From Methanobacteriaceae archaeon (GTDB lineage Archaea; Methanobacteriota; Methanobacteria; Methanobacteriales; Methanobacteriaceae): 11,094 nt of DNA. Both the position numbers and the translations under genes were made by a program. The number at the start of each line of letters is the position of its first letter. Position 1 is the first letter of the stretch. Below, piece after piece: positions 1 through 7,056 of the stretch. The stretch spans positions 1-11,094 of the forward strand of contig CAAGFH010000196.1 of assembly GCA_900769095.1 (NCBI GenBank). The letters run 5' to 3'. The notes under the pieces were generated by a model. It saw nothing but the letters and a program-made list of their open reading frames with translations, did no database searches and was not told the origin of the DNA.

Positions 1-18
1 CGTGTGCTCTTCCGATCT
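1..18. other. Illumina adapter remnant (not genomic)
   Basis: The first 18 bases are the 3' part of the Illumina TruSeq index-side adapter, ending in GCTCTTCCGATCT. They are the reverse complement of the adapter read-through that begins AGATCGGAAGAGCACACG. The same adapter lies in the opposite orientation at the other end of the window. This is untrimmed library sequence and should be removed. The organism's DNA starts at about 19. Confidence 0.97.
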
Positions 19-49
19 AACAAAAACTAATTAAACAATTAATTACAAA

Positions 50-54
50 GTGAT
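50..54 (+). promoter_or_regulatory. Weak Shine-Dalgarno that decides the pyrD start
   Basis: GTGAT can pair with the AUCAC part of the archaeal 16S rRNA 3' end and lies 4 bases before the ATG at 59. The GTG of this motif could itself be read as an in-frame start three codons upstream, but nothing like a ribosome site precedes it. I therefore read it as the ribosome-binding site and the ATG as the start. Only 40 genomic bases precede the gene, so its promoter cannot be judged. Confidence 0.5.
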
Positions 55-58
55 TCAT

Positions 59-970
59 ATGTTAAAAACAAATATTTGTGGTGTAGAGTTTAGAAATCCT
101 TTGATGTTGGCTGCAGGCATTATGGGAAGTAATGCATCATCAATGAATTGGATTTTAAAATCCGGTGCTGGTGGTGTTGTTTCAAAATCTTTTTCTTTAA
201 ATCCTCATCCTGGATATGTTAATCCTACAACTGTTGCAGTTGATGGAGGAATTATTAATGCAATTGGGCTTTCAAATCCTGGCGTGGCTAATTTCAAAGA
301 AGAACTTAAAAAAATTGATCGTGAAGGCAATATTTCTATTGCATCAATTTATGGGGCTAATCCAGATGAATTTTCCTCATTAGTTGAAGAAGTTCAGGAA
401 TATGTTGACATGATTGAATTGAATATTTCATGTCCTCATGCTATGGAAGGTTACGGTGCATCTATTGGTCAGGACTGTAATTTAAGTCATACTATTGTTT
501 CAGCTGCAAAAGATGCTAGTGATGTTCCAATCATTGCTAAATTAACTCCTAATGTTACTGACATTACTGAAATTGCAAAAACCTGTGAAGAAGCAGGTGC
601 TGACTGTTTGTCATTAATCAATACATTAGGTCCGGGTATGAAAATCAACATTGACGTTGCTCGTCCTGTTTTATCCAATAAGTTTGGTGGTATGAGTGGT
701 CGTCCAATCAAACCAATAGCTATTAGTAATGTCTATTCTGTTTATGAAGCAGTTGATATTCCTTTAATTGGTGTTGGAGGAATTTACTCCTGGGAAGATG
801 TTGTGGAATTTATTTACGCAGGTGCAAGAGCAGTTCAAATCGGTACTGCAATAATGGACGAAGGTGTTGAGGTATTTGGAAATATTAACGACGGTTTAGA
901 AAAGTTCATGGCTCAAAAAGGATTTTCATCTATTGATGAGATGGTTGGACTTGCACATAGGGAGTTGTAA
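59..970 (+). CDS. pyrD: Dihydroorotate dehydrogenase, catalytic subunit (class 1B-like)
   Basis: FMN-dependent cytosolic enzyme that oxidises dihydroorotate to orotate in pyrimidine synthesis and passes electrons to PyrK. The 303-residue product has the usual class 1B length. Visible landmarks are NAIGLSNPG (residues 67-75), the active-site loop NISCPH with presumed catalytic Cys125, KLTPN at 161-165, NTLGPG at 188-193, GGMSGRPIKP at 210-219, and the FMN-phosphate region GVGGIYSWED (238-247) followed by GARAVQIGTA. pyrK follows after 2 bases, which supports the heteromeric NAD-linked form. One oddity is that the loop reads SCPH followed by AMEGYG, where bacterial dihydroorotate dehydrogenases usually have SCPN. 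This resembles the loop of dihydropyrimidine dehydrogenases. Given the PyrK neighbour, pyrD remains the best call. Confidence 0.93.
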   Translation: MLKTNICGVEFRNPLMLAAGIMGSNASSMNWILKSGAGGVVSKSFSLNPHPGYVNPTTVAVDGGIINAIGLSNPGVANFKEELKKIDREGNISIASIYGANPDEFSSLVEEVQEYVDMIELNISCPHAMEGYGASIGQDCNLSHTIVSAAKDASDVPIIAKLTPNVTDITEIAKTCEEAGADCLSLINTLGPGMKINIDVARPVLSNKFGGMSGRPIKPIAISNVYSVYEAVDIPLIGVGGIYSWEDVVEFIYAGARAVQIGTAIMDEGVEVFGNINDGLEKFMAQKGFSSIDEMVGLAHREL

Positions 971-972
971 TT

Positions 973-1773
973 ATGATTAATGAACCTAAAATTGTTGAAA
1001 TAACAGAAATTATTGATGAAACTCCTACTATTAAAACATTTAAATTCAATTGGGATATGCAAACACTTGGAAGACCAAATCCTGGTGAATTTGTAATGGT
1101 TTGGAATTTCAAAAATGAAAAACCAATGTCCATTGCTCAAATTAATGATAATGAATTAGCTATTACTGTAAAAAACATTGGGGAATTTACCTCTCAGTTA
1201 CATGACTTAAAAGTCGGTGATGAAATCGGTATTAGGGGTAGTTATGGTAATGGATTTAACAACTCTTTTGAGGACAAACATCTATTGTTAATTGGTGGTG
1301 GAGTTGGAATGGCTCCTATTAATGCAATTGCAAGTGATTTAATCAAAAAAGGAAATAAAGTTGATGTTGTAGGCGCAGCTATTACCAAAGATGAATTATT
1401 ATACGTTGATGCTCTTGAAAAATTAGGTGCTACAGTTTATCCTTGTACTGATGATGGAAGTTTAGGATTTAAAGGATTTGCAACAGATTGTACTGCTAAT
1501 TTACTTGAAGATTCAACTTATGATTATGCATTTGTCTGTGGTCCTGAGATAATGATGAAAGGAATTTTCGATATCCTTGAAGATGCATCAATACCTGCAC
1601 AATATTCTCTTGAAAGATACATGAAATGCGCACTTGGTGTGTGTGGACAGTGTTGTGTTGATGATGAAGGTTGGAGAATATGTGTAGAAGGACCTGTTTT
1701 TGAAAATGACAAAATAAATCAAATAAGCGAATTTGGAAAATACAGAAGAGATGCATCTGGAGTTAAATACTAA
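973..1773 (+). CDS. pyrK: Dihydroorotate dehydrogenase electron-transfer subunit
   Basis: FAD and [2Fe-2S] protein (266 residues) of the ferredoxin-NADP reductase-like superfamily. It carries electrons from PyrD's FMN to NAD. The N-terminal half is the FAD-binding barrel, with KPMSI at 50-54 in place of the family's RPxSI-type flavin motif. The NAD-binding fold starts with IGGGVGMAP at 107-115. Near the C-terminus, Cys219, Cys224, Cys227 and Cys237 (C-x4-C-x2-C-x9-C) match the PyrK iron-sulfur ligand pattern, and Cys228 is an extra cysteine beside them. The ATG is preceded by GGAG at 961-964, which lies within the end of pyrD. The 2-base gap to pyrD and 14-base gap to the next gene indicate one operon. 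Confidence 0.94.
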   Translation: MINEPKIVEITEIIDETPTIKTFKFNWDMQTLGRPNPGEFVMVWNFKNEKPMSIAQINDNELAITVKNIGEFTSQLHDLKVGDEIGIRGSYGNGFNNSFEDKHLLLIGGGVGMAPINAIASDLIKKGNKVDVVGAAITKDELLYVDALEKLGATVYPCTDDGSLGFKGFATDCTANLLEDSTYDYAFVCGPEIMMKGIFDILEDASIPAQYSLERYMKCALGVCGQCCVDDEGWRICVEGPVFENDKINQISEFGKYRRDASGVKY

Positions 1774-1787
1774 TTGAGGTTGATAAG

Positions 1788-2807
1788 ATGGGAGATTATA
1801 TTAAAGAAAATTTCACCTTTCCAGTAATGCTAATCTGTTTATTGGGGATAGTTTCATTAATATTCATTTTCCCGGCTTTAAAAATGATTGTTCTTGGAGC
1901 TATTTTGGCTTTTATCGTTCGCCCAGTAGCTTTTAAACTTCAATCAAAATTAAAATACTCCTCACTTTCAATAATCTTGGCAATGGTTATTATTTTAATA
2001 CCTTTAATATTGCTTGTAGGTTATTTAACATATGAACTATCCTCTGTTGCATCAGCAATACTTTCATCAAGTTCAGCAGCAGGTGCTAAAACTTCAATAA
2101 TATCTCTTATTAACTATTTGCCAGTTAACACAAATCCTGAAGCTATTTATCAACAAATTTCTTCATCCTTTGAGACAATTGTAAGTTTCATTGCTTCTTA
2201 TGCAATGAGCTTTTTTGGTAAATTTGCTAATTTGACATTAGATTTATTTATCTTGGTTTGTTCAGTATTTTACTTTGTAAGAGATGGAGACAACTTCCTT
2301 GCATTTATTAGAAGTTTTGTTCCTAAAGACGATTTGGGATTTTTCGATGATGTTGTTGGATCTGTAAAAGATGTATTGAGAAGTATATTCTATGGTCACT
2401 TTTTAACTGCAGTGATAATTGGAATTTTCGGTTGTATTGGATATTCCCTTTTAGGATATCAGTTTGGAATATTCTTAGGTGTTTTAACAGGTATTTTACA
2501 ATTAATTCCAATTTTCGGACCATGGCCAATATACTGGACATTATTCTTTATTGATATTATCAGTGGAAACTACGTAAGAGCAATAATTGTTTTATTCTTC
2601 GGATTTTTCCTAAGCAGTATCGATATGTACATAAGACCTGCACTTTCAAGCCACTATGCAGATATTCATCCGTTAATCTTGCTTGTAGGATTTTTAGCAG
2701 GACCTTTAGTTTATGGTATTGTAGGTTTTATTGTAGGACCTTTAATTCTTGGAATAACCTATACTGTTTTAGACTGTTACAGAAAGAAGTATCTTGGAGT
2801 TGAATAG
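1788..2807 (+). CDS. AI-2E family transporter-like membrane protein
   Basis: A 339-residue integral membrane protein of the AI-2E/PerM family (PF01594 type). Hydrophobic spans are visible at about residues 11-43, 59-80, 131-163, 205-222, 226-260, 262-280 and 294-328. A mostly polar stretch at 81-130 and a charged loop at 165-200 (FVPKDDLGFF) separate groups of spans, as in the family. The signature lies in the C-terminal half: PIFGPWPIY at 241-249, then IDMYIRPAL with HPLILLVGFLAGPLVYG and a final GFIVGPLI. Some bacterial members export autoinducer-2 or act as sodium/proton antiporters. The substrate in archaea is not known and cannot be inferred here. GAGGT at 1776-1780 precedes the ATG by 7 bases. 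polB1 begins directly after the stop codon, so this gene sits inside a pyrimidine-replication operon without an obvious functional link. Confidence 0.88.
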   Translation: MGDYIKENFTFPVMLICLLGIVSLIFIFPALKMIVLGAILAFIVRPVAFKLQSKLKYSSLSIILAMVIILIPLILLVGYLTYELSSVASAILSSSSAAGAKTSIISLINYLPVNTNPEAIYQQISSSFETIVSFIASYAMSFFGKFANLTLDLFILVCSVFYFVRDGDNFLAFIRSFVPKDDLGFFDDVVGSVKDVLRSIFYGHFLTAVIIGIFGCIGYSLLGYQFGIFLGVLTGILQLIPIFGPWPIYWTLFFIDIISGNYVRAIIVLFFGFFLSSIDMYIRPALSSHYADIHPLILLVGFLAGPLVYGIVGFIVGPLILGITYTVLDCYRKKYLGVE

Positions 2808-4598
2808 ATGCAGAGAAATGTAGTTATTTTAGACATTGATTATGTTACCTATGAAGATAAACCTGTTATCAGATTATTTTCAAAGGATGGGGATAAGAAT
2901 GTCATATTAATTGATGATACCTTTGAACCATATTTATATGTCATGTCTGATGATTTGGATGTATGCATTAGTGAAATTCAGGATGCTCTTGATGTTGTAA
3001 GAATTGAAAAGGTTACAAAAAAGGATTTCCAGATTGAAAACGAATTTTTAAAAGTCACATTCAAACATCCTCAGGAACTTGCAAAAAACAGAGATGCCCT
3101 AAGGGATTTGGAAAGTGTAATTCAAATCAGGGAATTCGATATTCCATTTTACAGAAGATATCTTATGGATAGAGATGTTATCCCTATGACTGAAGTAGTT
3201 GCAGTTGGGGATAAAATCGACTCATTTTTGGACTTGGATTCAACCAAACAGGATATTGAAATTATTAAACTCACACAGGACTTAAAAAGAACTTCCGAAT
3301 ATCCAAATGATTTTCGTATATTGAGCTTTGACTTGGAAGTTAGAAACCCTCATGGAATGCCCGACAGCGATGTTGATGAAATAATCATGATTGGTGTTTC
3401 AAGTAATTTTGGAATAAATCAGGTTATTTCAAACAAAACAAACTCTGATAGTCGTGATGATTTTGTAAATCAGCTTGGATCTGAAAAAGAAATGATTGAA
3501 GAGTTTGTTAAAATAATCAAAGAAAACAATGTAGATATTCTTGTAGGATATAATTCAGATAACTTTGACTTCCCATATCTTAAAGAAAGAGCTAAAATAT
3601 TAGGTGTAGATTTGGATATTGGTATGGATGGATCTGATATTAAATTTATTAGAAGAGGATATGCAAATGCAGCATCCTTTAAAGGATTAATTCATGTTGA
3701 TTTATACTTAGTTATGAGAAGATACATGTCTCTTGAGAGATATACTCTTGAGAGAGTTTACTATGAGTTATTTGGTGAAGAAAAGATAGATGTTCCGGGA
3801 GATAGAATTTGGGAATTCTGGGACAATGGTGGTGAAGAATTAGACAATCTATTTGATTATTCACTTGATGATGTTGTATCAACATTAAAAATTGCACAAC
3901 AAACATTACCACTTAACTTAGAACTTACTCGTATTATAGGTCAGCCTCTTTTTGATGTTTCTCGTATGGCAACAGGTCAGCAGGCTGAATGGTTTTTAGT
4001 AAAACAGGCTTATTTTGACAATGAAGTAGTTCCAAACAAACAGGGAGCTAACTTTGCAAATCGTGCAGCTGCTGAGGATAATGAAGGTGGATATGTAAGA
4101 GAACCTGAAAAAGGATTACATGAAAATCTGGTTCAATTCGACTTTAGAAGCCTATACCCAAGTATTATTATATCAAAAAACATTTCTCCTGATGTAATGT
4201 ATTTAGGGGATGTTGAAAATGAAGATGAATATAATATTGCACCTGAACATGGAATCAAATTTAAAAAAGATCCACAGGGATTCATTCCTTCAGTTATAGA
4301 TAAGATTTTGCAGGAACGTTTCAGAATAAAACGTGAAATGAAAGCATCTGATGATGATGCAGAAAGAAAAGCTCTTGATGTACAACAACAGGCTATTAAA
4401 AGATTGGCAAATACTATGTATGGTATTTACGGTTTTCCAAGGTTTAGATGGTATTCATTTGAATGCGCTAAAGCTATTACATCATGGGGAAGACAATATA
4501 TTAAATCATCAATAGAAAAAGCTGAAGAATTCGGTTTTTATGCAATATATGCAGATACTGATGGTTTTTATGCGAAATATAAAAAAGAAAAAGATTAA
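2808..4598 (+). CDS. polB1: Family-B DNA polymerase, large subunit of a split enzyme
   Basis: N-terminal and catalytic subunit (596 residues) of a family-B DNA polymerase. The 3'-5' exonuclease motifs are intact: Exo I FDLE (Asp175, Glu177), Exo II N-SDNFD (Asn249 to Asp254) and Exo III Y-SLDD (Tyr351, Asp355). Polymerase motif A is DFRSLYPS (445-452), motif B has Lys531, Asn535 and YG at 538-539, and motif C is YADTDG with Asp583 and Asp585. The chain then ends 11 residues after Asp585, so the rest of the palm and the whole thumb are missing. This matches the known natural split in Methanobacteriales, where a separate small subunit (PolB2) supplies the remainder. PolB2 is not in this window, and downstream DNA encodes no polymerase sequence. 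The ATG directly follows the upstream stop, with GGAG at 2796-2799. Confidence 0.95.
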   Translation: MQRNVVILDIDYVTYEDKPVIRLFSKDGDKNVILIDDTFEPYLYVMSDDLDVCISEIQDALDVVRIEKVTKKDFQIENEFLKVTFKHPQELAKNRDALRDLESVIQIREFDIPFYRRYLMDRDVIPMTEVVAVGDKIDSFLDLDSTKQDIEIIKLTQDLKRTSEYPNDFRILSFDLEVRNPHGMPDSDVDEIIMIGVSSNFGINQVISNKTNSDSRDDFVNQLGSEKEMIEEFVKIIKENNVDILVGYNSDNFDFPYLKERAKILGVDLDIGMDGSDIKFIRRGYANAASFKGLIHVDLYLVMRRYMSLERYTLERVYYELFGEEKIDVPGDRIWEFWDNGGEELDNLFDYSLDDVVSTLKIAQQTLPLNLELTRIIGQPLFDVSRMATGQQAEWFLVKQAYFDNEVVPNKQGANFANRAAAEDNEGGYVREPEKGLHENLVQFDFRSLYPSIIISKNISPDVMYLGDVENEDEYNIAPEHGIKFKKDPQGFIPSVIDKILQERFRIKREMKASDDDAERKALDVQQQAIKRLANTMYGIYGFPRFRWYSFECAKAITSWGRQYIKSSIEKAEEFGFYAIYADTDGFYAKYKKEKD

Positions 4599-4615
4599 GA
4601 GAATTTAATTCTCTT
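4597..4615. terminator. Bidirectional terminator shared by polB1 and the adhesin gene
   Basis: AAGAGAA (4597-4603) pairs with TTCTCTT (4609-4615) around a 5-base loop. Two further A-T pairs are possible if the loop is compressed. The hairpin includes bases of the TAA of polB1 on the plus strand and of the adhesin gene on the minus strand, which are separated by only 15 bases. T-rich runs follow it in both directions: TTATTTAGTTATTTTTATG on the plus strand, and CTTTTTCTTTTTTATATTT on the minus strand. This suits termination of two convergent transcripts. Confidence 0.7.
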
Positions 4616-6863
4616 ATTTAGTTATTTTTATGCTTGAAGTTACAGCTGTTGCAACACAATATCTATTTCCAGAACTTACAACTGTTTTGTGAGTACCAAC
4701 GCTTAAAGATTTAACATTAAATAATGCTATACCTTTTGAGTTGGTGGTTGCAGTATATGTTTTGTAAGTTTTACCTGTGTAAACTTTGATTTTTACTTTA
4801 ACTCCACTAATAATTTTATTTGTTTTAGTGTTTTTAACAATGATTTTAAAGTAAGAGTTAGTTCCTTTTTTAGCAGTTAATGCAGTTGGAGTTAATTTAG
4901 TAGGTGCTTTTTTAACTACAAGGTAAGTTGTAACTGATTTAGCAGTGTAGTTTTTAGAATCTGCATTGTATACAACAACTTTGTAGGTTTTAGGTGCTAA
5001 ATTACTTACATCTAAGTTAATTTCACCATTTCCACCAGTTTTTCCAACGTAGTTATAATATTTGTAAGAAGATATGTAGATTCTTACATTAACTTTTGCA
5101 TATGCCATAGGAGCATTATTTTTCTTTGTGTTAACAACTTTAATTTTTAAGTATTTATCCTGTTTGTAGTAAACATAGGTTTTTGAAGCAACAATTTTTC
5201 CGCTAGCTTTGTAAACAGTAAACCATTTTGCTACATTGCTTCCTTTATAATTGGTATCTCCATTTTTTACAATAAGACTATTTGCTCCAACACCAGCTTC
5301 TACTAAAAATGTAGCATATCCATTAGCATCGGTTAAAACGAGGTAATATTTTCCTTGTTTTCCTTTAGGAGTAATTTTAACAAGAAGGGTAGCGTTTGCA
5401 ACTGCTTTACCGGTTGCTTTATCAGTTACTTTGATTTTTGCAGTGTATCCAGTATTGTATGTGTTGGTTAAACTTACAACAGTGATGACTACTGGTTTTG
5501 CAGTAATAACCATTTGTCCACTTTCATTAGCATAATTCATGTTTTTAGTATCATTGTTACTTACGGTAATATTGTAAGTTCCACCTGATAATAATTTAGC
5601 GGAGATTCTTGCTTTACCATATGCGTCAGTCTGCATGTAAAATACTTTAGAGGATGCTTTTGGAATGCTTAATTTAACAATGATATATGGGACTCCTTCA
5701 CCATTATTAGCATTTACGACAGTAACGGTTAAGTTTTTATCAGTACCGTATACTTCTTTATAATCATCAATTTTAATTATGATGTCTGCTTGTTCAATGG
5801 TTAAGTTAGTTTTAAGTCCAGTGGATTTTACATTTCCGCTAGTTGTTAATTCAACAGCGTGAGTACCAACATTTAAACGGTCAAAGGATAATGTACCATT
5901 TACTGTAGTAATTTTTTGTAATGCTGCTGTTCTGTAAGTAGCAATTCCATTTTCCTTAACAGTTACACTGTTTCCAATTTTTAAAGTTCCGTCCATAATG
6001 TATAATGTTAATTTTAAACCGGTAAGATTTTCATTTGGATTATCAAGATCGGTTAATTTGAAGGTCATATTACCGTTTAAGAATTGGTTTTTGGTATTGA
6101 TTTCTTCAATTTTAACATTATAAATTCTGTTTAATGTAATCTTTTTAGGTTTAACAGATTCATTTGCAGTATAGGTTACTGTAAGATTACATGTAGTAAT
6201 ATCACGGCCTAATGCATAAGCAAATACAATTTTGTTATTTTCTATTGTAAAAGCAGTAATATTAAGTTCTTTGGTAACATTTCCGTTTTTATATACAAGT
6301 GTAATTTTCAAATCCTCTGGAGTGAGAACTTTAATATCAACACCGTTAGTAACGTTTATTGGTATTTCAACGAGTTTAGTACTGTTAACGTTAACTGTGT
6401 CAGGTGCCTGGATGATATAATCTCCAGTCACTGTTAAAATAATGTTTTTTGAGGAATTTGTATAATTGTTATTACCTAAATAAGTAATAAGCAAATTATG
6501 TTTTCCAAGACTTAATTTATCTTTGATTACAATTTGAGAATCAACATAACCAAAGCTTATATTTTTGTTGTTTTCGGTAATTGTTAAATTTTTAATAGTA
6601 ATTCCATCAATAACGATAGATTCATTATCTTTAACAACTAAGTCAAATTTTATGTCTTTTTCGTCTACTTGAATATTGTCTTCAGTGACAATTTCAGTAT
6701 CTTTTTTGGATGGTTCGGTGATTGTTGATTCGTTAGTAACTATGTCTTTTCCATCATCTTGAATGACAGTATCGTTTGATACGTCGCCAGCACAAACAGA
6801 ACCAACGCTTACTAATAGAAATATCATAGCTATTAATAAGACATAAGAGTTTTTAAGTTTCAT
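4614..6863 (-). CDS. Secreted adhesin-like protein with Ig-like repeats
   Basis: A 749-residue surface protein of the adhesin-like group common in Methanobrevibacter. Residues 1-25 form a Sec signal peptide: KLK, a hydrophobic core, and a VCA/G cleavage site after Ala25. Residues 26-120 are acidic (21 Asp/Glu against 10 Lys). Beta-rich Ig-like modules follow, with at least four of about 95 residues at 357-456, 457-551, 552-651 and 652-749. Each ends a strand with a D/N-x-x-G-x-A type turn, such as TDANGYATF. Residues 551-749 are strongly basic (35 Lys and 2 Arg, only 4 acidic). I count 23 N-glycosylation sequons, 21 of them before residue 457. There is no C-terminal membrane helix, sorting signal or recognisable pseudomurein-binding repeat, so the anchoring mode is unknown. 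The gene has its own promoter region and Shine-Dalgarno AGGAGG, 11 bases before the ATG. The ligand is unknown. Confidence 0.85.
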   Translation of the reverse strand: MKLKNSYVLLIAMIFLLVSVGSVCAGDVSNDTVIQDDGKDIVTNESTITEPSKKDTEIVTEDNIQVDEKDIKFDLVVKDNESIVIDGITIKNLTITENNKNISFGYVDSQIVIKDKLSLGKHNLLITYLGNNNYTNSSKNIILTVTGDYIIQAPDTVNVNSTKLVEIPINVTNGVDIKVLTPEDLKITLVYKNGNVTKELNITAFTIENNKIVFAYALGRDITTCNLTVTYTANESVKPKKITLNRIYNVKIEEINTKNQFLNGNMTFKLTDLDNPNENLTGLKLTLYIMDGTLKIGNSVTVKENGIATYRTAALQKITTVNGTLSFDRLNVGTHAVELTTSGNVKSTGLKTNLTIEQADIIIKIDDYKEVYGTDKNLTVTVVNANNGEGVPYIIVKLSIPKASSKVFYMQTDAYGKARISAKLLSGGTYNITVSNNDTKNMNYANESGQMVITAKPVVITVVSLTNTYNTGYTAKIKVTDKATGKAVANATLLVKITPKGKQGKYYLVLTDANGYATFLVEAGVGANSLIVKNGDTNYKGSNVAKWFTVYKASGKIVASKTYVYYKQDKYLKIKVVNTKKNNAPMAYAKVNVRIYISSYKYYNYVGKTGGNGEINLDVSNLAPKTYKVVVYNADSKNYTAKSVTTYLVVKKAPTKLTPTALTAKKGTNSYFKIIVKNTKTNKIISGVKVKIKVYTGKTYKTYTATTNSKGIALFNVKSLSVGTHKTVVSSGNRYCVATAVTSSIKITK
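4617..5795 (-). repeat. Four tandem Ig-like protein modules in the adhesin
   Basis: The C-terminal half of the adhesin-like protein is four diverged modules of 95-100 residues. Shared positions are a Lys/Val-rich strand near the start (KIKVTDK, KIKVVNTK, KIIVKNTK), a central turn with glycine (TDAYGKARI, TDANGYATF, TGGNGEINL, TNSKGIALF), and an ending strand with xYxVxV or similar. The similarity is in pattern and not in DNA, so these are old duplications. Module borders are my estimate by eye. Confidence 0.65.
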
Positions 6864-6874
6864 AACTTTAATTT

Positions 6875-6880
6875 CCTCCT
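6875..6880 (-). promoter_or_regulatory. Shine-Dalgarno of the adhesin-like gene
   Basis: On the minus strand this reads AGGAGG, a full match to the archaeal anti-Shine-Dalgarno. It is 11 bases before the ATG at 6863, which is slightly far. No in-frame ATG closer to it is available, and the residues after 6863 give a clean signal peptide, so the start is well supported. Confidence 0.75.
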
Positions 6881-6924
6881 TTATATTAAAATATCTCTAA
6901 ACAGTATTACTTCTGTTGATTGAC

Positions 6925-6932
6925 ATATATAA
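6925..6932 (-). promoter_or_regulatory. Probable TATA box of the adhesin-like gene
   Basis: TTATATAT on the minus strand fits an archaeal TATA box. A start of transcription about 22-27 bases downstream would fall near 6900-6908. That would leave a leader of about 40 bases containing the Shine-Dalgarno at 6875-6880. The predicted start site is inference. Confidence 0.55.
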
Positions 6933-6945
6933 TGATTATCATTAT
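6929..6945. promoter_or_regulatory. Perfect 17-bp dyad overlapping the TATA box (Fur-box-like)
   Basis: Arms ATAATGAT (6929-6936) and ATCATTAT (6938-6945) form a perfect inverted repeat around one central base. On the minus strand it reads ATAATGATAATCATTAT, identical to the inner 17 bases of the bacterial Fur consensus GATAATGATAATCATTATC. It overlaps the 5' half of the TATA box and the position expected for the BRE. A protein bound there could block TBP/TFB. Which regulator binds, if any, is unknown. Confidence 0.5.
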
Positions 6946-6972
6946 TGGTTTAATTGATATAAAATAAGGTTT

Positions 6973-6986
6973 ACTTTAATTAAAGT
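6973..6986. repeat. 14-bp perfect palindrome upstream of the adhesin promoter
   Basis: ACTTTAA followed by its reverse complement TTAAAGT. It lies about 40 bases upstream of the TATA box of the adhesin-like gene and downstream of the comC terminator. It could be a second regulator site, but in DNA this AT-rich a palindrome of this size may be chance. Confidence 0.3.
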
Positions 6987-7021
6987 CAATCGAATTGAAA
7001 TGGAGTTATTATCGTAAATTT

Positions 7022-7056
7022 TGTAAAAAAAAGAATGAAGAATAAATTTATTCTTC
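7022..7056 (-). terminator. comC terminator: palindrome plus T8
   Basis: On the minus strand a perfect 20-base palindrome (7037-7056) contains the last two Glu codons and the TAA of comC. It can fold as an 8-bp stem with a 4-base loop. Within a few bases follows an uninterrupted run of eight T. Together they look like a clear transcription end for the purM-comC unit and separate it from the adhesin promoter. Confidence 0.7.

Noticed and set aside
50..58. GTG start for pyrD at 50
   Set aside because: No ribosome site precedes it; the GTGAT fits better as the Shine-Dalgarno of the ATG at 59, and the extra three residues are not part of the family start.
487..711. Minus-strand frame inside pyrD
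   Set aside because: Shadow of a conserved gene; no Shine-Dalgarno and no recognisable protein.
4560..4640. Possible frameshift or premature stop in the polymerase gene
   Set aside because: No frame after 4598 encodes polymerase sequence, and a split at this place is known for the order.
6986..6998. TCAAT/ATTGA inverted repeat near the adhesin promoter
   Set aside because: Only 5-base arms in very AT-rich DNA; expected by chance and not placed over a promoter element.
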